From: an uncultured Schlesneria sp.
GTDB lineage: Bacteria; Planctomycetota; Planctomycetia; Planctomycetales; Planctomycetaceae
Assembly: GCA_903904835.1 (NCBI GenBank)
Contig: CAIVEI010000128.1
Coordinates: 180,857 to 244,856 of the forward strand
Length of the DNA stretch: 64,000 nt
Direction of reading: 5' to 3'
This document shows positions 1 through 8,200 of this stretch, piece by piece (position 1 is the first letter of the stretch; every line of letters begins with the position of its first letter). The notes under the pieces were generated by a model that worked only from the letters and a program-made list of their open reading frames with translations, did not search any database and had not been told where the DNA came from. The position numbers and the translations under genes were made by a program.

Positions 1-271
1 AAAATAACATTTTCCAATTCACCATTAAGTCGCAAAGGTAGCGAAGGCGCTGATGGAATGCATCTGAAGATCGTGAAACTGATGATGAGCAAATCTTCGC
101 GAGAAGAAAATCGTGAAAAACACCTGGGTTACGGTTCTGATTCTGGGCCACTACCATGTTCGGTGTCGGCAGCGAATTACCTCGTTTTAACGGACCAGAC
201 GAACCGGCGGTGGACGGCGAATCCGCCAACGTCACGCGACACCCCGCCGATTTCCGCTTGATTGGCTGGTC
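1..271. other. Window edge, no convincing gene
   Basis: A 67-codon open frame on the plus strand (58-261) has low-complexity, unconvincing composition and no clear ribosome binding site. Another frame stays open over about 170-270 and ends in a stop next to the converging PEP-CTERM gene, so the stretch could be a decayed gene end. Nothing here can be assigned. Confidence 0.4.
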
Positions 272-841
272 TTAAGCTTGAATTCTTGACGAATAGCGAC
301 GGCGGATCTCATTTGCGATGAAACCTAATGCACCGAAACCGGCAAGAGACAGACTCGACGGTTCAGGAATCGCAGCGACGAGGTTCACATCATCCAATCG
401 CATATAGTTGACAAAATTCTGGCTCTCGAATGTGAGCACCGGATTCAAATCAGTTGCGGTAATTCCATTCTCCACGACGTGGATATAAGCGCCTCCTCCG
501 GAGTTCAATTGGCTGGTCAGATCGACGACAGTGACACCGTCGAAGACGACTTTAAACTCTTGACCGGTGGCGTCGTTATAGTACAGCCAGAAATCCAAAT
601 TATAAGTCCCAGGGCTGGCACTGACCGTCTGGGACAGCGTGTCATATGAGGGGGGAGAAACCTGAGAGAAAACCGCGTTGTACGATCCCCCGTGAGAACC
701 GTTTGAACTCACAATGATGGTGTTCGTGGAACTCCACGAACTGAGAGTCCCTGTTTCAAAGCTGCCGTTGACAATCAGGTTTGCATTAGCCGATGTTGTC
801 GTGACAAGGAAAACGAACAGTGTGCAGAATACGCTCTTCAT
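272..841 (-). CDS. PEP-CTERM sorting-signal secreted protein
   Basis: This 189-aa exported protein begins with an N-terminal signal peptide (about residues 1-20), followed directly by NLIVNGSFETG, typical of secreted planctomycete proteins with a jelly-roll, carbohydrate-binding-like fold. The C-terminus carries the PEP-CTERM tripartite signal: IPEPSS near residue 158, a hydrophobic stretch, then a basic tail (RRR). In this family the tail is recognised by an exosortase and the protein is delivered to the cell surface or matrix. The body is Ser/Thr/Asn-rich with no catalytic motif visible. It stands alone, divergent from the DUF1549 gene. No exosortase gene lies in the window; the second PEP-CTERM protein at 52.3 kb is not a close paralogue. 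Confidence 0.88.
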   Translation of the reverse strand: MKSVFCTLFVFLVTTTSANANLIVNGSFETGTLSSWSSTNTIIVSSNGSHGGSYNAVFSQVSPPSYDTLSQTVSASPGTYNLDFWLYYNDATGQEFKVVFDGVTVVDLTSQLNSGGGAYIHVVENGITATDLNPVLTFESQNFVNYMRLDDVNLVAAIPEPSSLSLAGFGALGFIANEIRRRYSSRIQA

Positions 842-1304
842 AGTTGAATCCCATGCTCAAAAGAGAATTCAATACAAACAGAACTGGCGAAACACTCGGC
901 AAAATTAAATCAAAACGAAATCTCGGATTCAAGCAAAAAATGAATCCTCCGAAATGGGTTTTTTACGTTGAATTGCGAATTTGATCGCGCTTCAAAAAAT
1001 TTTTTAATGCATTTAAAATAATATTTAAAATCTCAAATAAAAAAAATTAATTTTGTTTACGTCAAGGTGATTGCTGGTGCGTCGTGTGCTGCGGTGTTGA
1101 CTGAAATCCAATCAGGTGTTCAATTTGGGTTCTTACCTGAATTCTTTCTGAATTCCGCGGAACATCTTCTCTGTTTCGGGGTTTAATCTACTATCGGCAA
1201 AACTTTTCTCGTGAAACTTCGGGAACAGTGTGGTAGAAATGCCGAAATAAACTAAGGATCGTTCGAAGAAACGATCTTTTTTGGCACGAAACAGGAACCA
1301 AGTG
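842..1304. other. AT-rich intergenic region between divergent genes
   Basis: This gap separates the PEP-CTERM gene from the divergent DUF1549 gene. Positions about 960-1060 are strikingly AT-rich with many A and T runs, unlike the surrounding sequence, and probably contain promoters for both directions. No coding frame is convincing. It ends in the hairpin at 1257-1282. Confidence 0.5.
1257..1282 (+). terminator. Hairpin with U-tract just upstream of the DUF1549 start
   Basis: Arms GATCGTT (1257-1263) and AACGATC (1270-1276) enclose a six-base loop and are followed by six T residues (1277-1282), the form of a Rho-independent terminator. It lies 22 bases before the chosen start at 1305, so it could end a short upstream transcript or act as an attenuator of the DUF1549-DUF1501 pair. 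A TTG start at 1281 would fall inside the U-tract and is unlikely. Confidence 0.6.
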
Positions 1305-3263
1305 ATGATCAGGCCAGTTATCCACGTTGCGTTCGTATTCGTTCAAATCGCAGTGCTTGCTGTTTTTTCTGCAGCCGATGAAAAGCAAGGTGCGTCGTCA
1401 GCGAAAAGCATTTCTGCAAAAGACGTTGCATCGGAAGTTGATCGTCAGATCCTGGCCGAACTGCAAAAAACCGGTGTCACAGTTGCTGAGCGATGTAATG
1501 ACGAGGACTTTCTTCGGCGGGTTTCGCTTGATATTACCGGCCAGTTGCCTTCACCCAGCGAAGTGATCGCGTTTCGCCAGAATAAGGATGCGGGCAAACG
1601 GGCTGCTTTGATTGAGAAATTGGTCGATTCTTCAGAATTCGGTTTGAATTGGGCCCGATACTGGCGCGACGTCATTTATTTCCGAGCGACCGAACAGCGG
1701 TCTCGATTTAATCAGGAAGAATTCACCGCTTGGATGGCCGAGCAGTGGAACAAAGGGACCGGATGGAATTCGACGGTCACAGCCATGCTGACCGCGTCCG
1801 GGAATGTTGAAGAGCATCCTGAAACGGCGCTGATTTTTGCGCAAGGTGCGCATGCTGAAGACGTTGCTGCGGAAGCATGTCGAGTGTTTCTTGGAATTCA
1901 ACTTCAGTGCGCGAATTGCCATGATCACCCGTCCGATATCTGGAAACGGGAACAGTTTCATCAGTTGGCTGCTTATTTCCCTCGGATGGCTGAGCGGCGT
2001 GAGATGAAAGGGATGCCGGAATACGAGATCGTTTCGGTGAACACAGAAAGCCGTCAAGGGGATTTCATGCGTGAAAACCCTGAGATGTTCGTTCAAATGT
2101 TTGACCGCGATAACGATCTGAAGCTTTCGAAAAAGGAGCTTGAGGCCGGGCCAAAACGAATCGGACGGCGGATTGCTTCACGGATGAAAGACGGGCAGAG
2201 TGATGAAATGCAGAACGAGGGGATGAACGCTGAAAAGATGGCAGCGGGAAGGATTCCTGCCAAAGCACTCGACCGGCTGTTTGCATTCGGCGACTCGAAC
2301 AAGGACGAATTGTTGACGGTTGAAGAAATCAAGTCGGCACAGCCGCCTGTTAATCGACGTCGTGGGTCGACAGAACATCATATGGTCGATCTCAAGAACC
2401 CTAACAGCCTTGGTGATGTCATTGATCCGAAGTTCTTTGTCAGTGGGGAAACATTGCCTCGCGGAAAGAGTGATGAAGAGCGGCGAACAGCGGTGGCTAA
2501 ATCATTTACGGCTCCGGAAAATCCCTGGTTCGCACGCGCGATCGTGAATCGTGTCTGGGCAGAAATGCTGGGCGAAGGTTTTTATATGCCGGTTGACGAT
2601 ATTGGTCCGACTCGAGAAGCGCGTTATCCCGCCGTTCTGGACTTGATTTGCCAGAACTTTGTTGCAAACGGGATGAATCCGAAGTGGCTGGTCCGAACGA
2701 TTGCCAGCACAGAGGCCTATCAACGGAAGATTCAGTCAAGGCCCGCATCGGAAAATGAACTCCCCTTTGCTTCCGCAACTCCGGTTCCACTTCGTTCCGA
2801 TGTCGTCTTCAATTCGTTAGTTCAGGTGTTTGGTATCACCGAAGATGAAATGAATGGTCGTACTGTCAGGGCGGCGGACAAAAAGGAGAAGAAAGACAAG
2901 CCTCGCACATTTCTACAAAGTCCGCGGTTCTTGTTCGATACCTTGTTCGGGATCGATCCGTCCGTTCCCAAGGACGATGTGATGGGTAATATCCCTCAAT
3001 CATTGATGATGATGAATTCTCGCGTTTTTCGAGCGAGAATGTCGGCCGGAAAAAACACGCAGCTTTCTAAGATTCTTGGTGAGCACAAAGACAATCGCGA
3101 TGCGCTGAATGAGCTCTATTTGCTCGTGCTGGCGCGTGAGCCATCGGCCGAAGAACTGAAAATCTGTGCGGATTACATCGCGGAAGTTAAGGATCGGCCG
3201 GAAGCGTTTGAAGACATGATGTGGAGTTTGCTGAACTCAAGCGAGTTCGTTTCCCGGCGATAG
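1305..3263 (+). CDS. DUF1549/DUF1553 protein with inserted EF-hands
   Basis: A 652-aa exported protein of the planctomycete DUF1549 (PSCyt2) / DUF1553 (PSD1) type. A signal peptide covers about residues 1-25. The DUF1549 region follows (motif RRVSLDITGQLPSP) and contains CANCHDHP at about residue 202, a CxxCH-type heme or metal motif. Two EF-hand-like loops, DRDNDLKLSKKE near 267 and GDSNKDELLTVEE near 329, sit between the two domains; they are the odd feature here, as many family members lack them. DUF1553 occupies the C-terminal third. An N-terminal PSCyt1 cytochrome domain is missing, unlike the larger paralogue at 22.7 kb. The ATG at 1305 follows an AGGAA motif and gives the best signal peptide. 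It is probably cotranscribed with the DUF1501 gene 61 bp downstream. The biochemical role of the family is not established. Confidence 0.9.
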   Translation: MIRPVIHVAFVFVQIAVLAVFSAADEKQGASSAKSISAKDVASEVDRQILAELQKTGVTVAERCNDEDFLRRVSLDITGQLPSPSEVIAFRQNKDAGKRAALIEKLVDSSEFGLNWARYWRDVIYFRATEQRSRFNQEEFTAWMAEQWNKGTGWNSTVTAMLTASGNVEEHPETALIFAQGAHAEDVAAEACRVFLGIQLQCANCHDHPSDIWKREQFHQLAAYFPRMAERREMKGMPEYEIVSVNTESRQGDFMRENPEMFVQMFDRDNDLKLSKKELEAGPKRIGRRIASRMKDGQSDEMQNEGMNAEKMAAGRIPAKALDRLFAFGDSNKDELLTVEEIKSAQPPVNRRRGSTEHHMVDLKNPNSLGDVIDPKFFVSGETLPRGKSDEERRTAVAKSFTAPENPWFARAIVNRVWAEMLGEGFYMPVDDIGPTREARYPAVLDLICQNFVANGMNPKWLVRTIASTEAYQRKIQSRPASENELPFASATPVPLRSDVVFNSLVQVFGITEDEMNGRTVRAADKKEKKDKPRTFLQSPRFLFDTLFGIDPSVPKDDVMGNIPQSLMMMNSRVFRARMSAGKNTQLSKILGEHKDNRDALNELYLLVLAREPSAEELKICADYIAEVKDRPEAFEDMMWSLLNSSEFVSRR

Positions 3264-3324
3264 GCCTTCAACTGTTTCGCCCATACTTCGAAAATCCAAA
3301 CAACTCTCGTATCGGAGATTCGTT

Positions 3325-4623
3325 ATGACTGAATTCAGCTGGCACGAAAACGTTTCGCTCAATCGACAGTCGGTTTCACGAAGAAGGTTCTTGTATGGAG
3401 CTTCGGCGGTCGCGGCTGCCGGGGCTACGAATTTTCGGGACGTCATGTCGGTCCAGGCGGGTGAGCTTCGAAAGCAAGGGCGAGCGATGATCCTGCTGTT
3501 TATGCAGGGTGGTCCTTCTCAATTCGAAACATTTGATCCAAAACCAGGCACAGAAAACGGCGGTCCGACAACCGCGATCAGCACAGCCGCCGCCGGTATC
3601 CAGATTGCCGAGGGTTGGGAAAAAACCGCTCAGCAGATGAACGACATCGCAATCATTCGCTCCATGACCACCAAAGAAGGGGAGCATCAGCGTGCCGCCT
3701 ATCAAATGCACACAGGCTATATCCCGTCGGGCTCGGTGAAGCATCCATCGTTAGGCTCGTGTATCGCCAAAGAAATTGCTGTGTCGGAACGCGAATTACC
3801 ATCAGTGGTCACGATCGGTGATCGCGGCAACCTTGGGTCCGGGGCAGGTTTTCTCGGCGTCGATTACGAGCCATTTCAAGTCTCAGGTCGTAGCGTCGGC
3901 ACTGTGCCAGATAATGTCGGGCCGATCGTCGGCGAAAAGCGGTTTACTCGACGGCAAGGCTTGCTCGACAAGCTTGAAGGCGAGTTCGCCGCACGAGGGG
4001 GTGAGACCGTCGTCAACAACCATCGCCGAATCTACGACAAATCCGCGAAGCTGGTCCTTTCGCCAATGACAAAGACGTTCGACTTCGGCCTCGAAACGGC
4101 TGAAACGAAAGAGCGTTACGGCAATTCGGAGTTTGGAAAAGGCTGCCTGCTCGCACGGCGATTAATTGAAGCGGGAGTCACGTTTGTGGAGGTCAGGCTG
4201 GGTAGTTGGGATACCCATAAAGAGGTGTTCGATGGCGTCAAAGGACTTGCCAGTAAATGCGATCCTGCGTTGTCGGCATTGATCACGGATCTTAAAGATC
4301 GCGGTCTGCTGGATACGACCCTGATTATGTGGACAGGTGAGTTTGGACGTACTCCAAAAATCAATCCGAATACCGGACGCGATCACTGGCCTCGTAATTT
4401 TAACGCCCTGCTTGCCGGCGGTGGAATTAAAGGGGGGCAGGTCATCGGCGAAACGGCCAAAGACGGCATGGGGATCGTCCATGATCCTGTTAACATTCCT
4501 GACTTGTTCAGTACGATCTGCACGTCGCTTGACGTGAATCCCGCCAAGGAAAACATGAGTCCGATCGGCAGACCACTGAAGATCGTCGACGGCGGAAAAC
4601 CTGTCGCTAAACTCTTTAGCTGA
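3325..4623 (+). CDS. DUF1501 family protein, Tat-exported
   Basis: A 432-aa protein with a twin-arginine signal (SRRRFLYGASAVAAAG) near residues 18-34, so it is folded in the cytoplasm before export. The body matches DUF1501, an alkaline-phosphatase-like/sulfatase-like fold: LLFMQGGPSQFETFDPKPG near the N-terminus, then GVTFVEVRLGSWDTH, MWTGEFGRTPKIN and GRDHWP near the C-terminus, which contain likely metal-binding Asp/His residues. These proteins are nearly always encoded directly after a DUF1549/1553 gene, as here, and are thought to work together in the periplasm; the substrate is unknown. The ATG at 3325 is preceded by GGAG. A second copy lies at 26.2 kb. Confidence 0.92.
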   Translation: MTEFSWHENVSLNRQSVSRRRFLYGASAVAAAGATNFRDVMSVQAGELRKQGRAMILLFMQGGPSQFETFDPKPGTENGGPTTAISTAAAGIQIAEGWEKTAQQMNDIAIIRSMTTKEGEHQRAAYQMHTGYIPSGSVKHPSLGSCIAKEIAVSERELPSVVTIGDRGNLGSGAGFLGVDYEPFQVSGRSVGTVPDNVGPIVGEKRFTRRQGLLDKLEGEFAARGGETVVNNHRRIYDKSAKLVLSPMTKTFDFGLETAETKERYGNSEFGKGCLLARRLIEAGVTFVEVRLGSWDTHKEVFDGVKGLASKCDPALSALITDLKDRGLLDTTLIMWTGEFGRTPKINPNTGRDHWPRNFNALLAGGGIKGGQVIGETAKDGMGIVHDPVNIPDLFSTICTSLDVNPAKENMSPIGRPLKIVDGGKPVAKLFS

Positions 4624-4638
4624 AAGCCGGCTCGTTTC

Positions 4639-6240
4639 TCATCGAGGCGATTCGAGCAACAGGTAAAGCACGTTGTCGGTAAATGCAGGGTCTTTGGTCA
4701 GACCCAAATGGTCAGTGAACAGAAACGTCACGCTGTTCCATTTAATCGGGCTTTGCAGTCGCGGAGCCCAGTTTGACCGATCGGCGAGGCGCTCGTCCAT
4801 CAGAGCGCTGTGCCGTGTAACTAGTCCGTCTCCAGCGACTCGGGCGGTCGGGATGAGTGTGCCGCGACTATCAATCATGTATTGAAACAACGTCGGGTGA
4901 GCATCGCTGGCGATAAGATGAATCGATGTTCCATCTGGCGGATTGACTTTGGTATCGATTGCTGCGTGAAACTGTTCTGCCCGACGCAAGCATTTCGACA
5001 AGTGTTCATAGGCGATTTGCAGACGACGCTGAGGATCTGGTTCGTCTGGCAGTAACAATCGAAGTGGTTCAGCTTGGGTGGGGTTAAAGAATCCCCAACG
5101 AGCCTCTGCCCAGACTTTGGGGTCATAAAGATCGATAGCGACGCGTTTAGGGCCGGAAACCACCGGTCGATGCCGTGTCCGGGGAAGCAACTGATAAACG
5201 GACGGCATTGTTCCCAGTAGCGCGGGTTCATATTTCGAAAAGAACCTCGAGAACTGCACCCCTTTCGTCAGATATTCGACCGCCTGTAATGATCCCGCGT
5301 TGGGAGGGGCGACCATCACCAGTCGATCGACGTATTTCGCACCCGCCCATGTCACTTCAGGTGGGGAATCATCCTCTGGAAGTGGGGCATTTCCGTATTG
5401 CAGGTAATATCGCGCCATGACGCCCCCCATCGAGTGGGCCACGATGTCGAAACGAACTGGTTGAGCGTCGTCGCCGTATCGTTTGCGGCGTTCCTCTTCA
5501 ACGTAAGCCTTTTTCTCGAGAATGAATTCGTGAAGTAGAGCCGCGGTTTCGACGTTATCGCGTCGCCAGTCGTAGGCGAATTGAAAGCAGTTTGCGGGCT
5601 GTGTACCCGGGTCGACGCTCGCGGCAGTCGACGCGGTGTCACGATATCCGCCGATACCGAGCGCCGTGACAATGTCACGGTAAGCCGCGATCTGAAACAG
5701 CACGCCGAAGACGCGGACATTCAGATTGTCGAGCGGGCCAGCGACTTTGTTCGTATCGGTTAATTCATCCAGGCGCTTGCCATCTTCAATGGGTAAAGCG
5801 AGCAGCCTTGCCCCTTCTGGTGTCGACGGGTCGATTCCATTTCCACCGAATTCACCCCAAACGACACGCCGTTCTGTGTCGTCGACAAGCCTTGAGCCAA
5901 GAATTCCTGGGATGACGATGATCGGATTCCGCTGCAATTCGTCGGATTGCGAAGTTCGGCTGTAAATGCTGCTCAGATCCGGGCGACCCCAGGCGGTGCG
6001 AGATTCATTCGTCGCCGTCGGTATCACTTCGCCCGTTTCGTCTTCTGACGAAGCTGATGTTTGCTGAACTTTTACATCAGGTGGGCAAGATTTCCAAATG
6101 CCGACAGCGGAAGAGGTTGCGGCTTCTCGGTTTCCCGTGCGGTCATTCAGTACAGTAGCGCGCCCCGCCGGAGCAAACGAGCGGCAACCTGCCACTGCCG
6201 CCCAGATACAGACCGCGAACCAGACTGTTTTCCGATACAT
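4639..6240 (-). CDS. LCAT-like lipase/acyltransferase, lipoprotein
   Basis: A 533-aa alpha/beta-hydrolase resembling the lecithin:cholesterol acyltransferase family. The N-terminus (MYRKTVWF...AAVAGC) is a lipoprotein signal, so the protein is probably membrane-anchored. The oxyanion-loop motif VIPGILGSRL lies near residue 105 and the nucleophile elbow AHSMGG puts the catalytic serine at about residue 270. A C-terminal DGLVTRHSAL and a downstream TDHLGL offer candidate catalytic Asp and His. Such enzymes cleave or transfer acyl chains of phospholipids or esters; the true substrate cannot be read. An ATG 24 bases upstream (6264) lacks a Shine-Dalgarno and would spoil the signal peptide. The gene converges on the DUF1501 gene with a 15-bp gap. 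Confidence 0.82.
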   Translation of the reverse strand: MYRKTVWFAVCIWAAVAGCRSFAPAGRATVLNDRTGNREAATSSAVGIWKSCPPDVKVQQTSASSEDETGEVIPTATNESRTAWGRPDLSSIYSRTSQSDELQRNPIIVIPGILGSRLVDDTERRVVWGEFGGNGIDPSTPEGARLLALPIEDGKRLDELTDTNKVAGPLDNLNVRVFGVLFQIAAYRDIVTALGIGGYRDTASTAASVDPGTQPANCFQFAYDWRRDNVETAALLHEFILEKKAYVEEERRKRYGDDAQPVRFDIVAHSMGGVMARYYLQYGNAPLPEDDSPPEVTWAGAKYVDRLVMVAPPNAGSLQAVEYLTKGVQFSRFFSKYEPALLGTMPSVYQLLPRTRHRPVVSGPKRVAIDLYDPKVWAEARWGFFNPTQAEPLRLLLPDEPDPQRRLQIAYEHLSKCLRRAEQFHAAIDTKVNPPDGTSIHLIASDAHPTLFQYMIDSRGTLIPTARVAGDGLVTRHSALMDERLADRSNWAPRLQSPIKWNSVTFLFTDHLGLTKDPAFTDNVLYLLLESPR

Positions 6241-6318
6241 GACCCGCCCCGTCCATGGAGCCATTTTGAAGTGAGCCCGATCGTAGTCAAAATTCCCAAT
6301 TCGGGACAGAGGATTTTC

Positions 6319-6699
6319 CTACCGCTGTTTTATCTCTCGAAACTTTGGCGGATGCTCCAGCGTGAATAAAACCACCTCTTCGCCAGTGGTGGTGCTGATG
6401 TCGTGATGCAGACTGATCACGCGAACTCCGGTTGCCTCCTGGACCATGGATTCCATCAACGGTCGTGCCAATTCGATCAATTGGGTTCGAACTTGCTTGA
6501 GCAAATCTCGCCCCTTTTCGGGCAGCAACGTCTTCACCAGGTGTTGTTCTGCAGCGGTCAGCACGCCGTAAAGCCGAACCACCACCAGGTCACTGATCAG
6601 GTGGGTCTGGATGTCCTTCGGACCGCGTCCCATGTATTCCTGTTCGAAGCGGGAGATTCCCTGGCTGATCGCCGCTTCGATTTCGCCTTGTGACTTCAT
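6319..6699 (-). CDS. DUF2294 domain protein
   Basis: A 126-aa soluble protein matching DUF2294: KSQGEIEAAISQGISRFEQEYMGRGPKDI at the start, then LVVVRLYGVLTAAEQHL, and a C-terminal VISLHHDISTTTGEEVVLFTLE. The family is common in bacteria near stress and envelope genes, without an assigned biochemical role. The ATG at 6699 has AGGAA in front of it; a GTG at 6717 does not. A diverged second member is encoded at 7782-8174 on the opposite strand, on the other side of the candidate small RNA. Confidence 0.8.
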   Translation of the reverse strand: MKSQGEIEAAISQGISRFEQEYMGRGPKDIQTHLISDLVVVRLYGVLTAAEQHLVKTLLPEKGRDLLKQVRTQLIELARPLMESMVQEATGVRVISLHHDISTTTGEEVVLFTLEHPPKFREIKQR

Positions 6700-6852
6700 C
6701 GCGATTCCTGTTTTCACTCCCTACCTCGGCGATCGTCGCTTATCCAGGTCCGCCACCAAAATCGAACCGAAACGGACGCCATACTTAACGCGATTCGCAT
6801 TTTTGTCGCTCAAGTTTATCAATGTTATTATGAAATAAATAGAATAGTTGCA

Positions 6853-6880
6853 TTGCAAAATCTTCAAAGTCACGTAATAT
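6853..6880 (+). promoter_or_regulatory. Sigma-70-like promoter for the candidate small RNA
   Basis: TTGCAA (6853-6858) and TAATAT (6875-6880) are separated by 16 bases in an AT-rich stretch. The predicted start, about seven bases further on, falls at the base of the first hairpin of the candidate RNA, which supports the assignment. Confidence 0.55.
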
Positions 6881-6886
6881 AGCCCC

Positions 6887-7034
6887 TGTTGAAAGAGATT
6901 AGTTTCAGACCTTCTTTCAACAACGATCGGAAAACTAATTAAAAAGCAGCTCGGCCTGTGCCGGGGGGCTCGTTAAAAAGTAAGCCGACGCGATGGAACA
7001 CCTCAGGGTGTTCTGCCGCGTCGGCTTTTTTTTT
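6887..7034 (+). ncRNA. Candidate structured small RNA with intrinsic terminator
   Basis: About 148 nt with no open frame. A promoter-like element ends just before it. Hairpin 1 pairs GTTGAAAG (6888-6895) with CTTTCAAC (6914-6921). The middle is an A-rich linker and a GC-rich stem around CGGC-CTGT-GCCG (about 6951-6962), flanked on both sides by TTAAAAAG. Hairpin 3 is the terminator. The layout fits a trans-acting small RNA or a terminated leader for the 47-aa gene that begins 97 bases downstream. It does not match any riboswitch class I recognise. Position at the head of the stress island suggests a regulatory role; this is inference. Confidence 0.55.
6982..7034 (+). terminator. Strong Rho-independent terminator
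   Basis: An 11-bp GC-rich outer stem, AAGCCGACGCG (6982-6992) with CGCGTCGGCTT (7017-7027), encloses an inner stem GAACACC/GGTGTTC. It is followed by an unbroken run of T residues to about 7034. This is the clearest intrinsic terminator in the window. Confidence 0.9.
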
Positions 7035-7130
7035 GCCTTGCTTTTCCCTCGTTTGCGTAACGCTTTACTCAGGATTCACGAGTGGAAGGCTGCTCGATCG
7101 GCATAGAAACACTTCAACGGAGGGATCACG

Positions 7131-7274
7131 ATGCGTCACTTATTGACTGGTGCCTGGAACGTGCACGCCAACGGAGTCGAAATTCTGCAACCCATCTTCC
7201 GACGTATTTCAATTGCTCTGGCCATCGCAGGAATCTTGTGTTTGAGCGTGGCCTTTGGTGGTGAGATCTGGTGA
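7131..7274 (+). CDS. 47-aa small membrane protein
   Basis: A short frame starting at ATG 7131, preceded by a strong Shine-Dalgarno (GGAGGGA, 5 bases away). The protein starts MRHLLTGAWNVHANGVEI and has one hydrophobic segment (ISIALAIAGILCLSVAFG) near residues 26-44, ending GGEIW. It resembles a single-pass membrane peptide or an uncleaved signal sequence. No family is recognised. It lies between the candidate small RNA and a Gly/Tyr-rich secreted protein on the same strand, so it may be the first gene of that group. Confidence 0.6.
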   Translation: MRHLLTGAWNVHANGVEILQPIFRRISIALAIAGILCLSVAFGGEIW

Positions 7275-7343
7275 ATACGGGGTCTGCGCCGTTATCGCGG
7301 ATTCGAATCAACGAAGACGCAAATCATAGAACGGGAGCAACAG

Positions 7344-7724
7344 ATGCGACGTCGATTTTGCTTAGCGATCATCATTTTCAGTCTGGTCTCCTCGATTCCG
7401 CCAGCAAATGAAGCAAGCGGCTATGGTCCAGGAGTGCGAATATCCACTGGACCGCGTGGGTACAACAGCGGATATGGCCAAGGATCGTACGGCGGATATG
7501 GGCAGGGACGTAACTCGAACGGTCCAGGGTTTAGCGGGGGATATGGAAACGGAAATGGAAGCTATGGGTACTCAGGTTATGGAAACGGCCCGTACGGATA
7601 CGGCAACAATGACGCAAGTTATTACGATCAATATGGGACCTACGGATATTACGGACCGGCTTATTCGCCTGTTTATAGCCCGTTCGGATTCGGGATTTAC
7701 AGCTCGTTCACAAACGGTTGGTAA
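7344..7724 (+). CDS. Gly/Tyr-rich secreted protein
   Basis: A 126-aa protein with a signal peptide (MRRRFCLAIIIFSLVSSIPPANEASG) followed by a low-complexity mature part of Gly, Tyr, Asn and Ser: repeated YGxGxYG, GYGNG and YSPVYSPFG motifs. Such sequences are typical of surface or matrix structural proteins and are probably disordered or adhesive. GGGAG precedes the ATG. The much larger Gly-rich protein at 9.4 kb and the small protein at 44.5 kb share this composition, though not necessarily ancestry. Confidence 0.72.
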   Translation: MRRRFCLAIIIFSLVSSIPPANEASGYGPGVRISTGPRGYNSGYGQGSYGGYGQGRNSNGPGFSGGYGNGNGSYGYSGYGNGPYGYGNNDASYYDQYGTYGYYGPAYSPVYSPFGFGIYSSFTNGW

Positions 7725-7781
7725 CGAGTTATGTAGCGATAAAAACGCGAGTCGTGGCTGCTGATAAGCCGGAATACCAAA

Positions 7782-8174
7782 ATGGACCATCCTAATCTGA
7801 TCATGGCACAGCGAATTGCACAGGTGGCCAGTAAATTGGAGCTGCAACGAACTGGCCGTTCGCCCGGTTCCGTTAGCGTTGTTTTAAGTGATGACATCCT
7901 GGTCGTGACGCTGCATGAGAACATGACGCTGGCAGAGAAGGCGTTGGCGAAGACGAAAGCGGGAGCCGCTCAGGTTCAGCATTTTCACAAAGAACTCTTT
8001 TCTAACTCGTCTGACCCGCTCCGACTGGAAATCAATCGAATTTCCGGACGGTTGGTGCGGGAAGCCGCAACGGAAATTGAGCCGAAATCTGGTTCGGTTG
8101 TGCATGCTTTTACGACCGGCACGATGGTGCAAGTGTTCTTGCTCACTGACGACACTCCATCAATTGATGGGTGA
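7782..8174 (+). CDS. DUF2294-like protein
   Basis: A 130-aa cytoplasmic protein that follows the DUF2294 pattern: an N-terminal helix (MAQRIAQVASKLELQRTGR), a strand pair around SVSVVLSDDILVVTLHENMTLAEKALAK, and a C-terminal GSVVHAFTTGTMVQVFLLTD that parallels the end of the protein encoded at 6319-6699. It is more diverged than that protein. Its stop overlaps a GTG, but the next gene most likely starts at 8201. Function unknown. Confidence 0.66.
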   Translation: MDHPNLIMAQRIAQVASKLELQRTGRSPGSVSVVLSDDILVVTLHENMTLAEKALAKTKAGAAQVQHFHKELFSNSSDPLRLEINRISGRLVREAATEIEPKSGSVVHAFTTGTMVQVFLLTDDTPSIDG

Positions 8175-8200
8175 TGAACGATGAAAAAAAGGACTCTGTT

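Noticed and set aside
58..261. 67-codon plus-strand frame at the window edge
   Set aside because: No ribosome binding site or family resemblance; kept only as an unresolved stretch.
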